Counted from the first letter of the stretch, positions 8,282-18,499 are shown. The stretch: 64,000 bases of DNA from Lacinutrix jangbogonensis (GCF_000797445.1 NZ_JSWF01000028.1:186001-250000); one strand, 5' to 3'. The notes: generated from the sequence alone by a model not told the origin. A program made the numbers and translations.

Positions 8282-9691
8282 TTAATAAGCTTTTTCTTGA
8301 CCTTTATAAATATTTAAAGTAGTCTGAATAATAATTTTAAGGTCTAATAACAAAGACCAGTTTTCAATGTAAAAGTTATCGAATTTTATACGATTAATGA
8401 TATCTTCATCACTTTTAATTTCACCTCTATAACCTTTTATTTGCGCTAAACCAGTTATACCTGGCTTTACATGATGACGGAAAATAAAATTATACTTATC
8501 GATTTTTTTAGAGTAGTCTTCCGTGTAAGATAACATGTGCGGTCTTGGTCCCACAACAGACATGTCTCCTAAAATTACATTAATAAATTGTGGCAATTCA
8601 TCTATACTCGTTTGGCGTAAAAATTTACCAATTTTAGTCAATCTTGTATCGTTTTGTTTCACATAAGTGCCTTGAACCTCTTTAACTGTTCTTAAAGATC
8701 TAAACTTATAACAGTTAAATTCTTTGTAGTTTATTCCATTACGTTTGTGCTTATAAAATAATGGTCCTTTAGACTCTAGTTTTATTAAAATAAATAGAAT
8801 AACGGAAACCCAAGACAATATAAAAACGATAATAATCAACGAAAAAATAACATCGAAAATACGTTTAACTAACTTATTAAAATCGTTATTTAAAGCTACT
8901 TGTTGTATGGATAGTACAGGAAGATAATTGTAAAAATCTGTTTTTAATCGCTTAGAAAACAACTTTTTAGTTTCTGGTATAAATTTAATATTGCAATGGT
9001 GAATATTAGCATATTTCACAAAGTCCTTAACTTGGTTTTCAGTGAGTTCGTCTAGTGCGCAGTAAATTTCATCGATACCTTCTTTTGATTCTAAAAACAA
9101 AAAACTATCTTTTATATTTCCAGTAATATCTTTAGACTTGCTATTACTAAAACAAGCTAACAATTTGTAACCTAGTTCCTTTTTTTGAAGGAAAATTGAC
9201 TTTAATTCCTTTGCACCTTCGGTATCTCCTATAATAACTATACGCCGAATGTTTCCTTTTAGCCTTAAACGGAAGGCTCTAAGTAAATAGTAACTTATAA
9301 TTTTTACAGAGCCAATAATTAAGAAGGCTGAAACCAAATATTTAAAAGTTACGAAAGCTTGAATATTAACACTCCTAAAAACACCAATAAAAGCATAAAC
9401 TAGTAGGGAAAATATTAGAAATTGTTTAATTAAAAGTGAAAAAATATTTATAGGAGAAGTATATCTGTAAACCTTATAATAGCTAATAAAAGAAGTTGAA
9501 AACATCCAAAGTATAATGGAATATACTATATACAACAGTTGTTTATTGTTGAAAAAAGTTGTGGAGAAAAAATAAAGGTTTTCCTCATTAAAATTGAATA
9601 AATAAAACGCTAAAAGATTAATAATAGACAAGTCGAAAAGCACCAAAAAAGGTCTCATTAACCAAGAATATCTTCCGCGCGTATATTCCAT
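8282..9691 (-). CDS. WcaJ-type polyprenyl glycosylphosphotransferase (copy 1)
   Basis: Initiating enzyme that transfers a sugar-1-phosphate from a UDP-sugar to undecaprenyl phosphate. 469 residues: four or five N-terminal transmembrane helices, a Rossmann-like CoA_binding_3 region (IRRIVIIGDTEGAKELKSI), then the catalytic sugar-transferase domain from about residue 270 with KRIFDVIF, YKFRSLRT, TSIDELPQFINVILGDMSVVGPRPH and VKPGITGLAQIKGYRGE. It is paralogous to the product at 14906-16258 (both end in G-x-EKAY). Spacing to GT2 and to the UDP-xylose synthase gene is 2-3 bases, so they are one transcription unit. Confidence 0.93.
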   Translation of the reverse strand: MEYTRGRYSWLMRPFLVLFDLSIINLLAFYLFNFNEENLYFFSTTFFNNKQLLYIVYSIILWMFSTSFISYYKVYRYTSPINIFSLLIKQFLIFSLLVYAFIGVFRSVNIQAFVTFKYLVSAFLIIGSVKIISYYLLRAFRLRLKGNIRRIVIIGDTEGAKELKSIFLQKKELGYKLLACFSNSKSKDITGNIKDSFLFLESKEGIDEIYCALDELTENQVKDFVKYANIHHCNIKFIPETKKLFSKRLKTDFYNYLPVLSIQQVALNNDFNKLVKRIFDVIFSLIIIVFILSWVSVILFILIKLESKGPLFYKHKRNGINYKEFNCYKFRSLRTVKEVQGTYVKQNDTRLTKIGKFLRQTSIDELPQFINVILGDMSVVGPRPHMLSYTEDYSKKIDKYNFIFRHHVKPGITGLAQIKGYRGEIKSDEDIINRIKFDNFYIENWSLLLDLKIIIQTTLNIYKGQEKAY

Positions 9692-9694
9692 TTA

Positions 9695-10687
9695 CTATTT
9701 AATATTATAACTTGAAAAATCTTTGTGTTCGCTTTTATATAACTCGTCTTTACTTAGGTTTTTAAAGTAATCGAAAGTGATTTTCATACCTTCTGCTCTC
9801 CCTACTTTTGGTTCCCAACCTAATAGTTTTTTTGCTAAAGAAATATCTGGTTGTCTCTGCATAGGATCGTCTACAGGTAAATCTTTATAAATTACTTTTT
9901 GTGTTGTATTGGTAAGTTTAATAATTTCTTCAGCAAAATCTTTTATTGTAATCTCATGTGGGTTTCCAATATTAACTGGATAACTGTAATCACTTAAAAG
10001 TAATTTGAAGATACCTTCTACTTGATCGTCTACATAACAAAAAGAACGCGTTTGAATACCATCTCCAAAAACAGTTAAATCTTCACCACGCAACGCTTGA
10101 CCCATAAAAGCTGGAATAACACGACCATCATTAAGTCGCATTCTTGGACCATAAGTATTAAATATACGAACGATGCGTGTTTCTACTCCATGAAATCTAT
10201 GGTAAGCCATTGTTATGGACTCTTGAAAGCGTTTAGCTTCATCATAAACACCTCTGGGTCCAATAGTATTTACGTTTCCATAATACTCTTCCGTTTGTGG
10301 ATGTACTAAAGGGTCTCCATATACTTCTGATGTAGAAGCAATAAGTAATCTCGCCTCTTTAGCTTTAGCTAAACCTAACAAATTATGTGTCCCTAAAGAT
10401 CCAACTTTGAGTGTTTGGATTGGTATTTTAAGGTAATCTATTGGGCTCGCAGGTGATGCAAAATGTAAAATATAATCTAAATCACCTTCAATTTTAATAA
10501 ACTCTGTTACATCGTGTTTTATAAAACTAAAATTAGCTTGATCTTTAAGGTGAGATATGTTTTTTTTATCTCCCGTTATAAAGTTATCCATACCAATAAC
10601 CCGGTAGCCTTCATTAATAAAGCGGTCACATAAATGGGAACCTAAAAAACCTGCTGCTCCTGTTATTAATACTTTTTTTAAGCTCAT
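9695..10687 (-). CDS. uxs: UDP-glucuronate decarboxylase (UDP-xylose synthase)
   Basis: Extended SDR enzyme converting UDP-glucuronate to UDP-xylose (or the 4-keto intermediate). Nucleotide-binding [15 protein letters not shown], the [13 protein letters not shown] segment, [14 protein letters not shown], and the catalytic Y-x3-K in [11 protein letters not shown] are characteristic of the UXS group, as is [16 protein letters not shown]. 330 residues, full length. The start overlaps the ugd stop by one base (TAATG), so both are translated together; Ugd makes the substrate. Together they imply a xylose-containing glycan, or a regulated drain on UDP-glucuronate. Confidence 0.92.
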   Translation of the reverse strand: MSLKKVLITGAAGFLGSHLCDRFINEGYRVIGMDNFITGDKKNISHLKDQANFSFIKHDVTEFIKIEGDLDYILHFASPASPIDYLKIPIQTLKVGSLGTHNLLGLAKAKEARLLIASTSEVYGDPLVHPQTEEYYGNVNTIGPRGVYDEAKRFQESITMAYHRFHGVETRIVRIFNTYGPRMRLNDGRVIPAFMGQALRGEDLTVFGDGIQTRSFCYVDDQVEGIFKLLLSDYSYPVNIGNPHEITIKDFAEEIIKLTNTTQKVIYKDLPVDDPMQRQPDISLAKKLLGWEPKVGRAEGMKITFDYFKNLSKDELYKSEHKDFSSYNIK

Positions 10688-11985
10688 TATCTTCCTATTG
10701 ATATATATTTAAATCCTTCGTTTACAATATCTTTAACATCATATAAATTTCGTCCATCGAAAATAATGTTACCATTCATTGCGGACTTCATTTTATTAGT
10801 ATTTGGGGTTCTAAAAAGACTCCACTCGGTACAAATTATTAAAGCATCTGCATTTTCTAAAGCATCATACATACTTTGTGCATAGTTTATTTTATCTCCT
10901 AGCTTTCTCTTTACATTTGGCATAGCTTCTGGATCAAAGGCTGTAATATTAGCTCCAGAATCCAACAAACTATCTATCATATAAAGTGCTGGTGCTTCAC
11001 GAATATCGTCTGTTTCTGGTTTAAATGCTAATCCCCAAATAGCTATATTTTTGCCTTTTAAATTATTCTTGAAATGTGCTTTAATTTTAGGAATTAACAC
11101 CAATTTCTGTTTTGCGTTTACACTGATAACCGCGTCAAGAATTTGAAAATTATAGTTATTGTCTTTTCCTGACTTGTGAAGTGCTTTTACATCCTTTGGA
11201 AAGCAAGAACCACCATAGCCGATACCTGGAAATAAGAAACGCTTACCGATTCTAGAATCGGTGCCCATTCCTGTTCTAACTTTATCGACATCTGCACCTA
11301 CTTTTTCGCAAAAGTTAGCAATCTCATTCATAAATGTAATTTTTGCAGCTAAAAAGGCATTTGAGGCATATTTGGTAAGTTCCGCAGATTTCTCGTCCAT
11401 TACGATTATTGGGTTTCCTGAACGCACATAGGGATTGTAAAGTTTCTCCATAAGCTTAATAGCTTTGTCACTACTTGCGCCTATAACAATTCGTTCTGGC
11501 TTTAAAAAGTCGTCTACAGCAAAGCCTTCTCTCAAAAATTCTGGATTAGAAACCACATCAAAATCTACAGTAGCGTTTTTAGCAATTGCTGCTTCCACTT
11601 TTTCTGAGGTACCCACTGGAACGGTACTTTTATCTACTATAACTTTATAATCTTTAATAAGTTTACCTATATCGTCTGCAACCCCCAAAATGTATTTTAA
11701 ATCGGCAGAACCATCTTCATCTTCAGGTGTTGGTAAAGCAAGAAAAATAATATCCCCATGCTCTAAACCTTCAGCTAAATTAGTTGAGAATTTTAGACGG
11801 TTTGCTTTAATATTTCTTTCAAATAAAACCTCTAAATACGGCTCGTAAATAGGTACCTGACCATTCTGCATTTGTTTAACTTTATTTGCATCTATATCTA
11901 TACAAAGCACATCGTTTCCTGTTTCTGCAAGGCAAGTTCCTGTTACTAAACCTACATACCCTGTACCTATTACTGCTATTTTCAT
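10687..11985 (-). CDS. ugd: UDP-glucose 6-dehydrogenase
   Basis: NAD-dependent four-electron oxidation of UDP-glucose to UDP-glucuronate, cytosolic. N-terminal [21 protein letters not shown] binds [32 protein letters not shown] and the catalytic cysteine in [14 protein letters not shown] are all present. C-terminal UDP-binding half has [19 protein letters not shown]. 432 residues, normal. It is first of the four-gene unit ugd-uxs-wcaJ-GT2. A TATATTTG -7-like box lies upstream on the minus strand at 12094-12087. Its product is also the likely source of glucuronate for any C5-epimerised polymer made by the locus. Confidence 0.96.
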   Translation of the reverse strand: MKIAVIGTGYVGLVTGTCLAETGNDVLCIDIDANKVKQMQNGQVPIYEPYLEVLFERNIKANRLKFSTNLAEGLEHGDIIFLALPTPEDEDGSADLKYILGVADDIGKLIKDYKVIVDKSTVPVGTSEKVEAAIAKNATVDFDVVSNPEFLREGFAVDDFLKPERIVIGASSDKAIKLMEKLYNPYVRSGNPIIVMDEKSAELTKYASNAFLAAKITFMNEIANFCEKVGADVDKVRTGMGTDSRIGKRFLFPGIGYGGSCFPKDVKALHKSGKDNNYNFQILDAVISVNAKQKLVLIPKIKAHFKNNLKGKNIAIWGLAFKPETDDIREAPALYMIDSLLDSGANITAFDPEAMPNVKRKLGDKINYAQSMYDALENADALIICTEWSLFRTPNTNKMKSAMNGNIIFDGRNLYDVKDIVNEGFKYISIGR

Positions 11986-12135
11986 TGACTATTTTTCTTA
12001 TGTTCTAAAATCTTAATATGCTATTGAAATAGCTATTTTTTTATTGCACAAATTACAATAAAAGAAAGGGAATATTTCTATTCTAGCAAATATAAAAGAA
12101 ACCCTTTATAGTTGTATTATTTTCTACAAAGATGT

Positions 12136-13167
12136 TTAATCTAAATCTTCAAATTCTGAGTTTCGACTTTTAAACGTTTTTAATATCCTTTTAAGTTGCG
12201 TTACAACAGCGATGGTATCTTGTTCGTTCGCTAATTTTTGAAGTATATTTATATCTACTGTAATTTCTTTTAAAGATAATATTTTCTTTTCCTTTACTAA
12301 GTAAATTTCTGGATGCTGTGTTTTTTCTTTATTTACATCACTTGCAACTAGATCTTCGTGTAGTTTTTCTCCTGGTCTTAAGCCAATTGTCTCTATTTGC
12401 ACTTTTTCTTCTTTAAAATTCAATTCATTTATTGTCTCTTTTGCTATTTCTAAAATAGACTTAGACTCTCCCATCTCAAATAAGAAAACATCTCCTGTTT
12501 TTGCAAATTTTAAACTTTCAAACAATAATATAATTACTTTTGAAAGACTAATAAAATACCTTGTTGCTTCTCTATCTGTAATTGTAAGTGTTCCATTATT
12601 TAATAATTGTTCTTTAAATAATGGAATTACAGATCCGTTAGAGTTTATAACGTTACCAAATCTTAGAGTTATAAATCGTGTAGATTCTGGATGTTTTTCA
12701 CTTAATGCATTTATATATTTTTCCGCGAGAAGTTTAGTAGCTCCCATTACATTTGCTGGTTCGACAGCTTTATCTGTAGAAATAAAAATGAAGTTTTTAA
12801 CCTTGTGTTTTATAGATGCATCTGAAAGTATTTTAGTTCCTATACAATTTACTTCTACACCAGGAATTGGATTTCTTTCTATAATTGGCACATGTTTATA
12901 TGCTGCTGTATGAAAAATAAAATCTATAGCATGTGTACTAAATAATTTTTCTATGAGTGCTATATTCGTAATGCTACCAAGTACAAATTTAATGTGATCT
13001 ATTTTTAATCCTTTTAAACGTAAAGTTTCTTCTAGGTTAAAAAGAGGTGTTTCAGCATTATCTAATAGAATAATTGTTGCAGGCTGATTTTGTAGTATAA
13101 AATGCGTTAAAGCGGATCCTATTGTTCCCGCTGAACCTGTAATTAGGACACATTTATTTTTAAACAT
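12136..13167 (-). CDS. CapD/FlaA1-type nucleoside-diphosphate-sugar 4,6-dehydratase
   Basis: Short, soluble SDR of the polysaccharide-biosynthesis CapD family; relatives (PglF C-terminal half, PseB) dehydrate UDP-GlcNAc to a 4-keto-6-deoxy sugar. Cofactor motif TGSAGTIGSALTHF at the N-terminus, HTAAYKHVPIIERNP, FISTDKAVEPANVMGATK with the M-x3-K in place of Y-x3-K that marks this family, and RFGNVINSNGSVIP. 343 residues, no membrane domain. The DegT aminotransferase gene is four bases upstream and the PglC-like gene precedes that, matching a bacillosamine-type pathway. The exact stereochemistry is not inferable. Confidence 0.88.
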   Translation of the reverse strand: MFKNKCVLITGSAGTIGSALTHFILQNQPATIILLDNAETPLFNLEETLRLKGLKIDHIKFVLGSITNIALIEKLFSTHAIDFIFHTAAYKHVPIIERNPIPGVEVNCIGTKILSDASIKHKVKNFIFISTDKAVEPANVMGATKLLAEKYINALSEKHPESTRFITLRFGNVINSNGSVIPLFKEQLLNNGTLTITDREATRYFISLSKVIILLFESLKFAKTGDVFLFEMGESKSILEIAKETINELNFKEEKVQIETIGLRPGEKLHEDLVASDVNKEKTQHPEIYLVKEKKILSLKEITVDINILQKLANEQDTIAVVTQLKRILKTFKSRNSEFEDLD

Positions 13168-13171
13168 AACA

Positions 13172-14308
13172 TTATTTTCTTTTTATAAATTCAACTAAAA
13201 CTTCAGCTATAAAAAGCCTATCGTTTAAAGACATATTAGATCCCGAAGGTAAGCAAACACCTTGATTAAATAAATTGCTACTAATTGTTGTTCCGTAAAA
13301 AGGGTTATTTGTAAAAACGGGTTGTAAATGTAATGGCTTCCATAAAGGTCTCGCCTCTATATTATGCGCTGCTAAGTAATTTATAAATTCCGTTTTATTA
13401 AAATGCGCTTGGGTATTTATTAATATGCACGTTAACCAATAATTAGATTTAAAATTCGTGTCTTCCGATTTAAACACTGTAATATCTTTACTTCCCTTAA
13501 ATAGGTCTTGATAAAATGAATGGTTTAATTGTCGTCTAGCAATGCGTTTAGAAAGCACTTCCATTTGTCCTTTTCCAATTGCCGCACAAACGTTACTCAA
13601 CCTGTAATTAAAACCTATTTCTTTATGCTCGTAATGTAACGCCTTCTCCTTAGCTTGTGTTGCATAAAAGAGTGTTTTCTCTTTATCTTCCTTATTACGA
13701 CTTACTAAGACGCCACCACCAGAAGTGGTTATAATTTTATTACCATTAAACGAAAAGATTGAAAAATCACCAAATGTGCCACACTTTTTATTTTTATATT
13801 CAGAGCCTAAAGCTTCAGCCGCGTCTTCAATAACAGGAATATTGTATTGTGAAGCAATTTCTAAAATCTCATCTATTTTGGCTGGCATACCGTAGAGATC
13901 CACAAAAATGATCGCTTTAGGTTTCTTTTTTAACTTTATACGGTCTATTATAGCTTCCTCTAAGTAATTAGGGCACATATTCCACGTTTCTATTTCGCTA
14001 TCTACAAAAACAGGTGTGGCTCCTAAATAGGTTATTGGATTTGCAGTAGCTACAAAGGTGAAACTTTGACACAACACTTCATCTCCAGCTTTAACATTTA
14101 ATAATTTTAATGCTAAATGAATGGCCGCTGTACCCGAAACTAAAGCAGTTGAAAAACTAGACCTTTTTAAATACTTATCAATAGCAGTTTCAAAACCTAT
14201 AATATGAGGTCCAACTGGTGCTATCCAGTTTTCTGAAAAAGATTCTTTAACGTAGTATTGTTCCATTTCGCCTATATGTGGAGACGATAACCAAATCTTA
14301 GATTTCAT
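13172..14308 (-). CDS. DegT/DnrJ/EryC1/StrS sugar aminotransferase
   Basis: PLP-dependent aminotransferase converting a nucleotide 4-keto sugar to a 4-amino sugar, cytosolic. Seen are ALVSGTAAIHLALKLL, the PLP-contacting EDAAEALGSEYKNKKCGTFGD, and the Schiff-base lysine in SFNGNKIITTSGGGVLV, followed by GFNYRLSNVCAAIGKGQ. 378 residues, complete. Relatives beside CapD and PglC-like genes (PglE/PglC arrangement) make UDP-4-amino-trideoxy sugars; that role here is inferred from neighbours. Three bases separate it from the frameshifted PglC-like gene. Confidence 0.9.
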   Translation of the reverse strand: MKSKIWLSSPHIGEMEQYYVKESFSENWIAPVGPHIIGFETAIDKYLKRSSFSTALVSGTAAIHLALKLLNVKAGDEVLCQSFTFVATANPITYLGATPVFVDSEIETWNMCPNYLEEAIIDRIKLKKKPKAIIFVDLYGMPAKIDEILEIASQYNIPVIEDAAEALGSEYKNKKCGTFGDFSIFSFNGNKIITTSGGGVLVSRNKEDKEKTLFYATQAKEKALHYEHKEIGFNYRLSNVCAAIGKGQMEVLSKRIARRQLNHSFYQDLFKGSKDITVFKSEDTNFKSNYWLTCILINTQAHFNKTEFINYLAAHNIEARPLWKPLHLQPVFTNNPFYGTTISSNLFNQGVCLPSGSNMSLNDRLFIAEVLVEFIKRK

Positions 14309-14311
14309 ACA

Positions 14312-14877
14312 TTATAAAAAGGTTTTAACAAGGTAATACATATCTTTTTTAAAACTTAATTCCTGTACATACTTAACATTAAATTCGACTTTTTTAGGCC
14401 AAATAACATCTCTATTATATGCTTCAGGGTTACTTTGACTTGCAAGTAATTGCTCTTCTCTTTTAAAATATAACGTTGCAGGTCCTGTAACACCAGGTTT
14501 TACAGATAAAATAATAGCATCGTCTCCCATTAAAACATCTGCAAATCCTAAAATGTCTGGTCTGGGTCCTACAAAACTCATATCACCTAAAAACACATTA
14601 AAAATCTGTGGAAGTTCGTCTAACTTAGAACGACGTAAAAAAGAACCTATTTTAGAAATGGTTTGATTCTTTTGATATGTTTTAATCTTATAAATTATAA
14701 ACTCTTTTTTAAGATAGCCAATTCGGGTTTGAGTGAATAACCCAAGTGATTTTGTATCAATACTTGCTATGACAATTAAAAGTAAAATCAGCCACGAAAA
14801 GAAAAAAGAAATAATAATGAAAAAAAGATGTCGCTTAACCTTTTATAGTATTTATAATGTGTAATTGTTTTTAACAT
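14312..14877 (-). pseudogene. PglC-like initiating sugar transferase, frameshifted
   Basis: Monotopic phosphoglycosyltransferase placing a (diamino)sugar phosphate on undecaprenyl phosphate. The C-terminal frame reads [20 protein letters not shown], then [11 protein letters not shown] and [11 protein letters not shown]. The N-terminus, [19 protein letters not shown] from the ATG at 14877, is in another frame. The two join if the A7 run at 14820-14826 is read with one extra base, giving about 188 residues, normal for PglC. An annotation starting at the internal GTG (14596) would miss the membrane anchor and half the active site. The join has the same TTT TTT TC context as the GT9 break. Confidence 0.8.
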
Positions 14878-14905
14878 TTATAATATTTGTAACTACACAA
14901 AGGAT

Positions 14906-16258
14906 TTAATAAGCTTTTTCTTCTCCTCTGAGAGCGTTTAAAAAGGTTTGTATTACAATTTTAATATCCATTAATAACGACCAATTTTCAACATAAAAAA
15001 TATCGAACCGAACACGATTTATAATGTCCTTTTTAGTTTCTATTTCCCCCCTGAAACCACTAACTTGAGCTAAACCAGTTATACCGGGTTTTACAAGCTG
15101 TCTTACCATAAATTTATCTACACTTTTAGCGTACATATTTGAGTGACTAATCATGTGTGGTCTTGGTCCAGCAACAGACATATCTCCTAAAAATACATTA
15201 AAAAACTGAGGTAATTCATCTATACTAGTTTTTCTAATGAATCTACCTACTTTAGTAACACGCATATCATTTTTTGTTGCCTGTTTTAGGTTTGCATTTT
15301 CATTAATTGTCATCGATCTAAATTTAAAACATTCAAATTCTGTATGACTATGACCACTTCTATATTGTTTAAAGAATACAGGCCCTTTAGATTCTAACTT
15401 AATTAAAATTGCAATGATTGGTGCAAACCAAGATAAAATGAAAACAATTATTAAGGAAGAAAAGATAATATCGAAAATACGTTTAGCAATTTTATTTATA
15501 GGCTTATCTAGAGGAACCTCGCGGAGTGATAAAACTGGAATATAGTCGTAATATTCATATTTTAATTTTTTGCTAAAAACTTCTTTATTATCAGGAATAA
15601 ATTTAAGCTCTTTTAAATTATTGTCTGCAAAATTAATTAGTTTATTTATTTGGCTATTAGAAAGTTCTGAAACTGAAAAATAGATTTTATCGATTTTATT
15701 TTCTAAAACATATTTAAAACACTTTTCTAATGAAAAATCTTCTGACCTAGTATTGAATTGTTTGCTTAATTCGTATCCAAAATCTAGTCGATCTTTAAAA
15801 ATTTTAATAAGCTGATTCATTATACTATTATCACCTATAGCAACAATATATCTAATATTCCCTTTAAATACAGCCCTATATTTTAAAAGCAATATATAGA
15901 TTAAAATTTTAAACGTGAAAACCAATGCAGAACAAGTTGCAAAATAGTATGCCAAATATAATCGACTTACTTCTGATTGTTTAAAAAAACCAATAAAGGC
16001 ATATAAGATTAAGGCATAAAAACACATTTGTAAAAAAACAAGACGCACAAGTGGAATCATTTTTGTACTACGCTGGACATTATAAAAACCTGTTTTAAAA
16101 GCTATTAAGAGCCAAAAGAACAAGCTATACCCTATGAGTAGATACAAGTTTGTGATCTTTAACGGAAATATAAATAATAAAGAGATTATAATACCAATAT
16201 CTATACCACAAGCTATTGGTTTTATAAATCCCGAAAAACGATGCTGTCTATAATTCAC
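14906..16258 (-). CDS. WcaJ-type polyprenyl glycosylphosphotransferase (copy 2)
   Basis: Second full-length initiating enzyme of the WcaJ type (450 residues), linking a sugar-1-phosphate to undecaprenyl phosphate. N-terminal transmembrane helices, central IRYIVAIGDNSIMNQLIKIF domain, then a catalytic domain with [49 protein letters not shown] and VKPGITGLAQVSGFRGE. It aligns along its length with the product at 8282-9691, so one arose by duplication, or both were kept for two repeat units. Note GDMSVAGPRPH here against GDMSVVGPRPH in copy 1. A 362-base gap precedes it, so it probably has its own promoter. Confidence 0.92.
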   Translation of the reverse strand: MNYRQHRFSGFIKPIACGIDIGIIISLLFIFPLKITNLYLLIGYSLFFWLLIAFKTGFYNVQRSTKMIPLVRLVFLQMCFYALILYAFIGFFKQSEVSRLYLAYYFATCSALVFTFKILIYILLLKYRAVFKGNIRYIVAIGDNSIMNQLIKIFKDRLDFGYELSKQFNTRSEDFSLEKCFKYVLENKIDKIYFSVSELSNSQINKLINFADNNLKELKFIPDNKEVFSKKLKYEYYDYIPVLSLREVPLDKPINKIAKRIFDIIFSSLIIVFILSWFAPIIAILIKLESKGPVFFKQYRSGHSHTEFECFKFRSMTINENANLKQATKNDMRVTKVGRFIRKTSIDELPQFFNVFLGDMSVAGPRPHMISHSNMYAKSVDKFMVRQLVKPGITGLAQVSGFRGEIETKKDIINRVRFDIFYVENWSLLMDIKIVIQTFLNALRGEEKAY

Positions 16259-16620
16259 TTCTATACATTATATTCCAAAACAACCTTAAGGTTAAGAGGC
16301 TTAGATTATTAAATATTGTTTTAAACTGAAATTGTTTTTTAAGGATATTTAATTTTTATAACTAATTATAAAAACCTTCATATTGCAAAGCTTTATTTAA
16401 GCTTAGACTGTTCCTTTTTGAGAAAAACTAAAAATATAAATGCTTAGAAAACTGGTGAAGTCCTGATTGTATAACTATTTTCATATTGATTTGGTGTCTA
16501 TTAATTAATATAACTATACAAATATAATAAACTAATGCTAAATTTTAGGATTAACTTAACAAATGGTAATTTTTTCTTAAAGAAATGAACAACATTGATC
16601 TTAGACCAATTTAAAGAACA
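16259..16620. other. intergenic region, no gene seen
   Basis: 362 bases of AT-rich sequence between WcaJ copy 2 and the WecG-like gene. On the minus strand TATATTTG (16526-16519) resembles a -7 box but no -33 element sits at the right distance, and the implied leader would be about 260 bases. No open frame with coding character, RNA gene or strong terminator hairpin was seen. It probably divides the large locus into separate transcription units. Confidence 0.35.
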
Positions 16621-17364
16621 TTACTTATTTCCTTTAAATCTTTCCTTAAGAACTAAAGCTATAAATTTACTATTACCTACTAAATAGCGCTTCCACATTC
16701 GTTTTGGTTCTTGAGCAAATCTATAAAACCATTCTAAACCTGAATTTTGCATCCATAATGGCGCACGCCGTACTTTACCAGAAACAACATCGAAACTACC
16801 TCCTACACCCATTACAAAATTCACTTTTTTTAATAACTCTTTGTTTTCATATAGAAAGTTTTCTTTTGTTGGAGAGCTAATCGCTACGAATAAAATATTA
16901 GCACCACTATTAGCTATTTCTCTTGCAATATCCTGTTCTTCATCTTTTTTAAAGTATCCGTTTCTATAACCTGCCACAATATTTAAAGAATATTGGTCTA
17001 CGTATTTGTCCACAACCGCCTTTACAACGTTTTCTTTAGCTCCGAAGAAAAAAACCTTATAATTCTTTTTATGTGCTAACTCTACAAGGTTAACCATTAA
17101 ATCAATACCTGCCACACGTTGTTTTAAAGGCTTTTTTAACACTTTTGACGCCCAAACAACGGCTTGTCCGTCTGCATTTATTAAGTCGCTTTCATTGACG
17201 CTCTCTCTTAACTGTAAATCTGATTGCATCGCCACAATTTTTCCTGCATTAACAACGACGTGATGTAATTGATCTCCTTTACTTATTGTATGGTCTACAA
17301 TATTTAAAGTTTCTCGCATTGTTAAATTGTGAATATGCGTATTGAGTATGTTGATTTTGTTCAT
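16621..17364 (-). CDS. WecG/TagA/CpsF family glycosyltransferase
   Basis: GT26 family: transfers an N-acetylhexosamine or ManNAc(A)-type residue to a polyprenyl-diphosphate sugar at the cytosolic membrane face. Recognised from VVVNAGKIVAMQSD, the conserved NADGQAVVWASK, QRVAGIDLM, VFFFGAKENVV and a C-terminal GLEWFYRFAQEPKRMWKRYL. 247 residues, normal. It probably uses the UDP-ManNAcA made by WecB/WecC in the same locus, as the enterobacterial family member does; this is inference. Its first 86 bases overlap the end of the upstream polymerase gene. Confidence 0.92.
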   Translation of the reverse strand: MNKINILNTHIHNLTMRETLNIVDHTISKGDQLHHVVVNAGKIVAMQSDLQLRESVNESDLINADGQAVVWASKVLKKPLKQRVAGIDLMVNLVELAHKKNYKVFFFGAKENVVKAVVDKYVDQYSLNIVAGYRNGYFKKDEEQDIAREIANSGANILFVAISSPTKENFLYENKELLKKVNFVMGVGGSFDVVSGKVRRAPLWMQNSGLEWFYRFAQEPKRMWKRYLVGNSKFIALVLKERFKGNK

Positions 17365-18484
17365 TTAATTTGAGGTATTCTCTTAAAACAACTATATAAA
17401 TAGCAACCGAAGGGTAGCTGAAGAAATTCCCTGCCAAAAGTACAATAATGAATAATACAGATAACAAAATGGTAATATAAATATTTGGTTTAAAAATTAA
17501 AAATGCTTTAAAAAAAACAGAATAGTAGAAAAAACCACCAATTATTCCAAAAAAATAAAAAATATCGACAAACTCCATTTGAGATTTGGTTTTTAAATCG
17601 GAAACACCTCCAAAAAGGTAATTCACAATACTCCAATTTCCCTTAATAAAAGGTAATGTTCGTTCTAAAAACAATACATCTCTGTATGACATTAACGATG
17701 ACATTAAACCGTGCTTCTGTCTAATTTCATTAAATATTCCAAATTTAAAAAAAACGAAATACACACACATACAACTAAAAAGTAATAATAAACACCCAAC
17801 GATCTTTTTGTTGAAACGCATATATTTCCATAAATAGATTACAAAAAAGCTAAACAAAAAGAGGTAACACACTTTTGTTCCTATAAAAAACATAGAGAAA
17901 ATAATAATAAGATTTGGAATCTTTTTAAAAACAGCTTTCTTATATTTCGCAAATAGACATATAAGCGCTATACAATACGCATAAGAACCTGTTGCCGTGG
18001 AAACAAACAAACCATTAAAACCAAAACGATCTCCTAAATAAGAATGGAATGCTTCTACATTAAACAGAACCCCAACAATTATCATAAATGCATTAAAAAG
18101 CATTATATACTCGAAAAACATAAATAGTAATTCTCTTTGAGAATCTGATAATTTGTAATTTAAAAAAAACAGAAGAAGAAGAATAGGGAAAATCAGTTTT
18201 ATAAAAGCAATTAAAATACTAATAGAAAAACCATTAGCTATCGCTATTTGCCCAATTAAAAATGTAATAAAAAGTCCACCTATAACCAAAAGTTGTTTTG
18301 GTTTCTTTATTAAAAGATAAAGTGTTAGGCACACAAAAGTAATTCCTTTTGTAACCTGAGGTAATAAAGAAATTTCTCCTGTTGAAAATAAAACGACTTT
18401 AAAATAAGCTTCAGTTATAAAAAAAAGAAGCAATAGTATTGAAACCCCGTGAACATTAATTCTTTTCTTTTCTTCCTTTAACAT
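17279..18484 (-). CDS. Wzy/O-antigen ligase-like polytopic membrane protein
   Basis: 401-residue protein with about ten transmembrane helices and a periplasmic loop (FKFGIFNEIRQKHGLMSSL, then VNYLFGGVSDLKTKSQMEF) typical of oligosaccharide repeat-unit polymerases. Assignment is from topology and context rather than strict motifs. The last 28 codons lie inside the WecG-like gene; the hydrophobic protein seems to end naturally near VVLREYLKL, so the hydrophilic extension may be read-on after a lost stop. It is one of three polymerase/ligase-like proteins in the locus, so it may serve a different glycan. Confidence 0.65.
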   Translation of the reverse strand: MLKEEKKRINVHGVSILLLLFFITEAYFKVVLFSTGEISLLPQVTKGITFVCLTLYLLIKKPKQLLVIGGLFITFLIGQIAIANGFSISILIAFIKLIFPILLLLFFLNYKLSDSQRELLFMFFEYIMLFNAFMIIVGVLFNVEAFHSYLGDRFGFNGLFVSTATGSYAYCIALICLFAKYKKAVFKKIPNLIIIFSMFFIGTKVCYLFLFSFFVIYLWKYMRFNKKIVGCLLLLFSCMCVYFVFFKFGIFNEIRQKHGLMSSLMSYRDVLFLERTLPFIKGNWSIVNYLFGGVSDLKTKSQMEFVDIFYFFGIIGGFFYYSVFFKAFLIFKPNIYITILLSVLFIIVLLAGNFFSYPSVAIYIVVLREYLKLNEQNQHTQYAYSQFNNARNFKYCRPYNK

Positions 18485-18499
18485 TAATAAAAATATAAT

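Noticed and set aside
16259-16620. Possible small gene or RNA in the 362-base gap
   Set aside because: Stop codons in all frames, no strong hairpins and no conserved motif seen.
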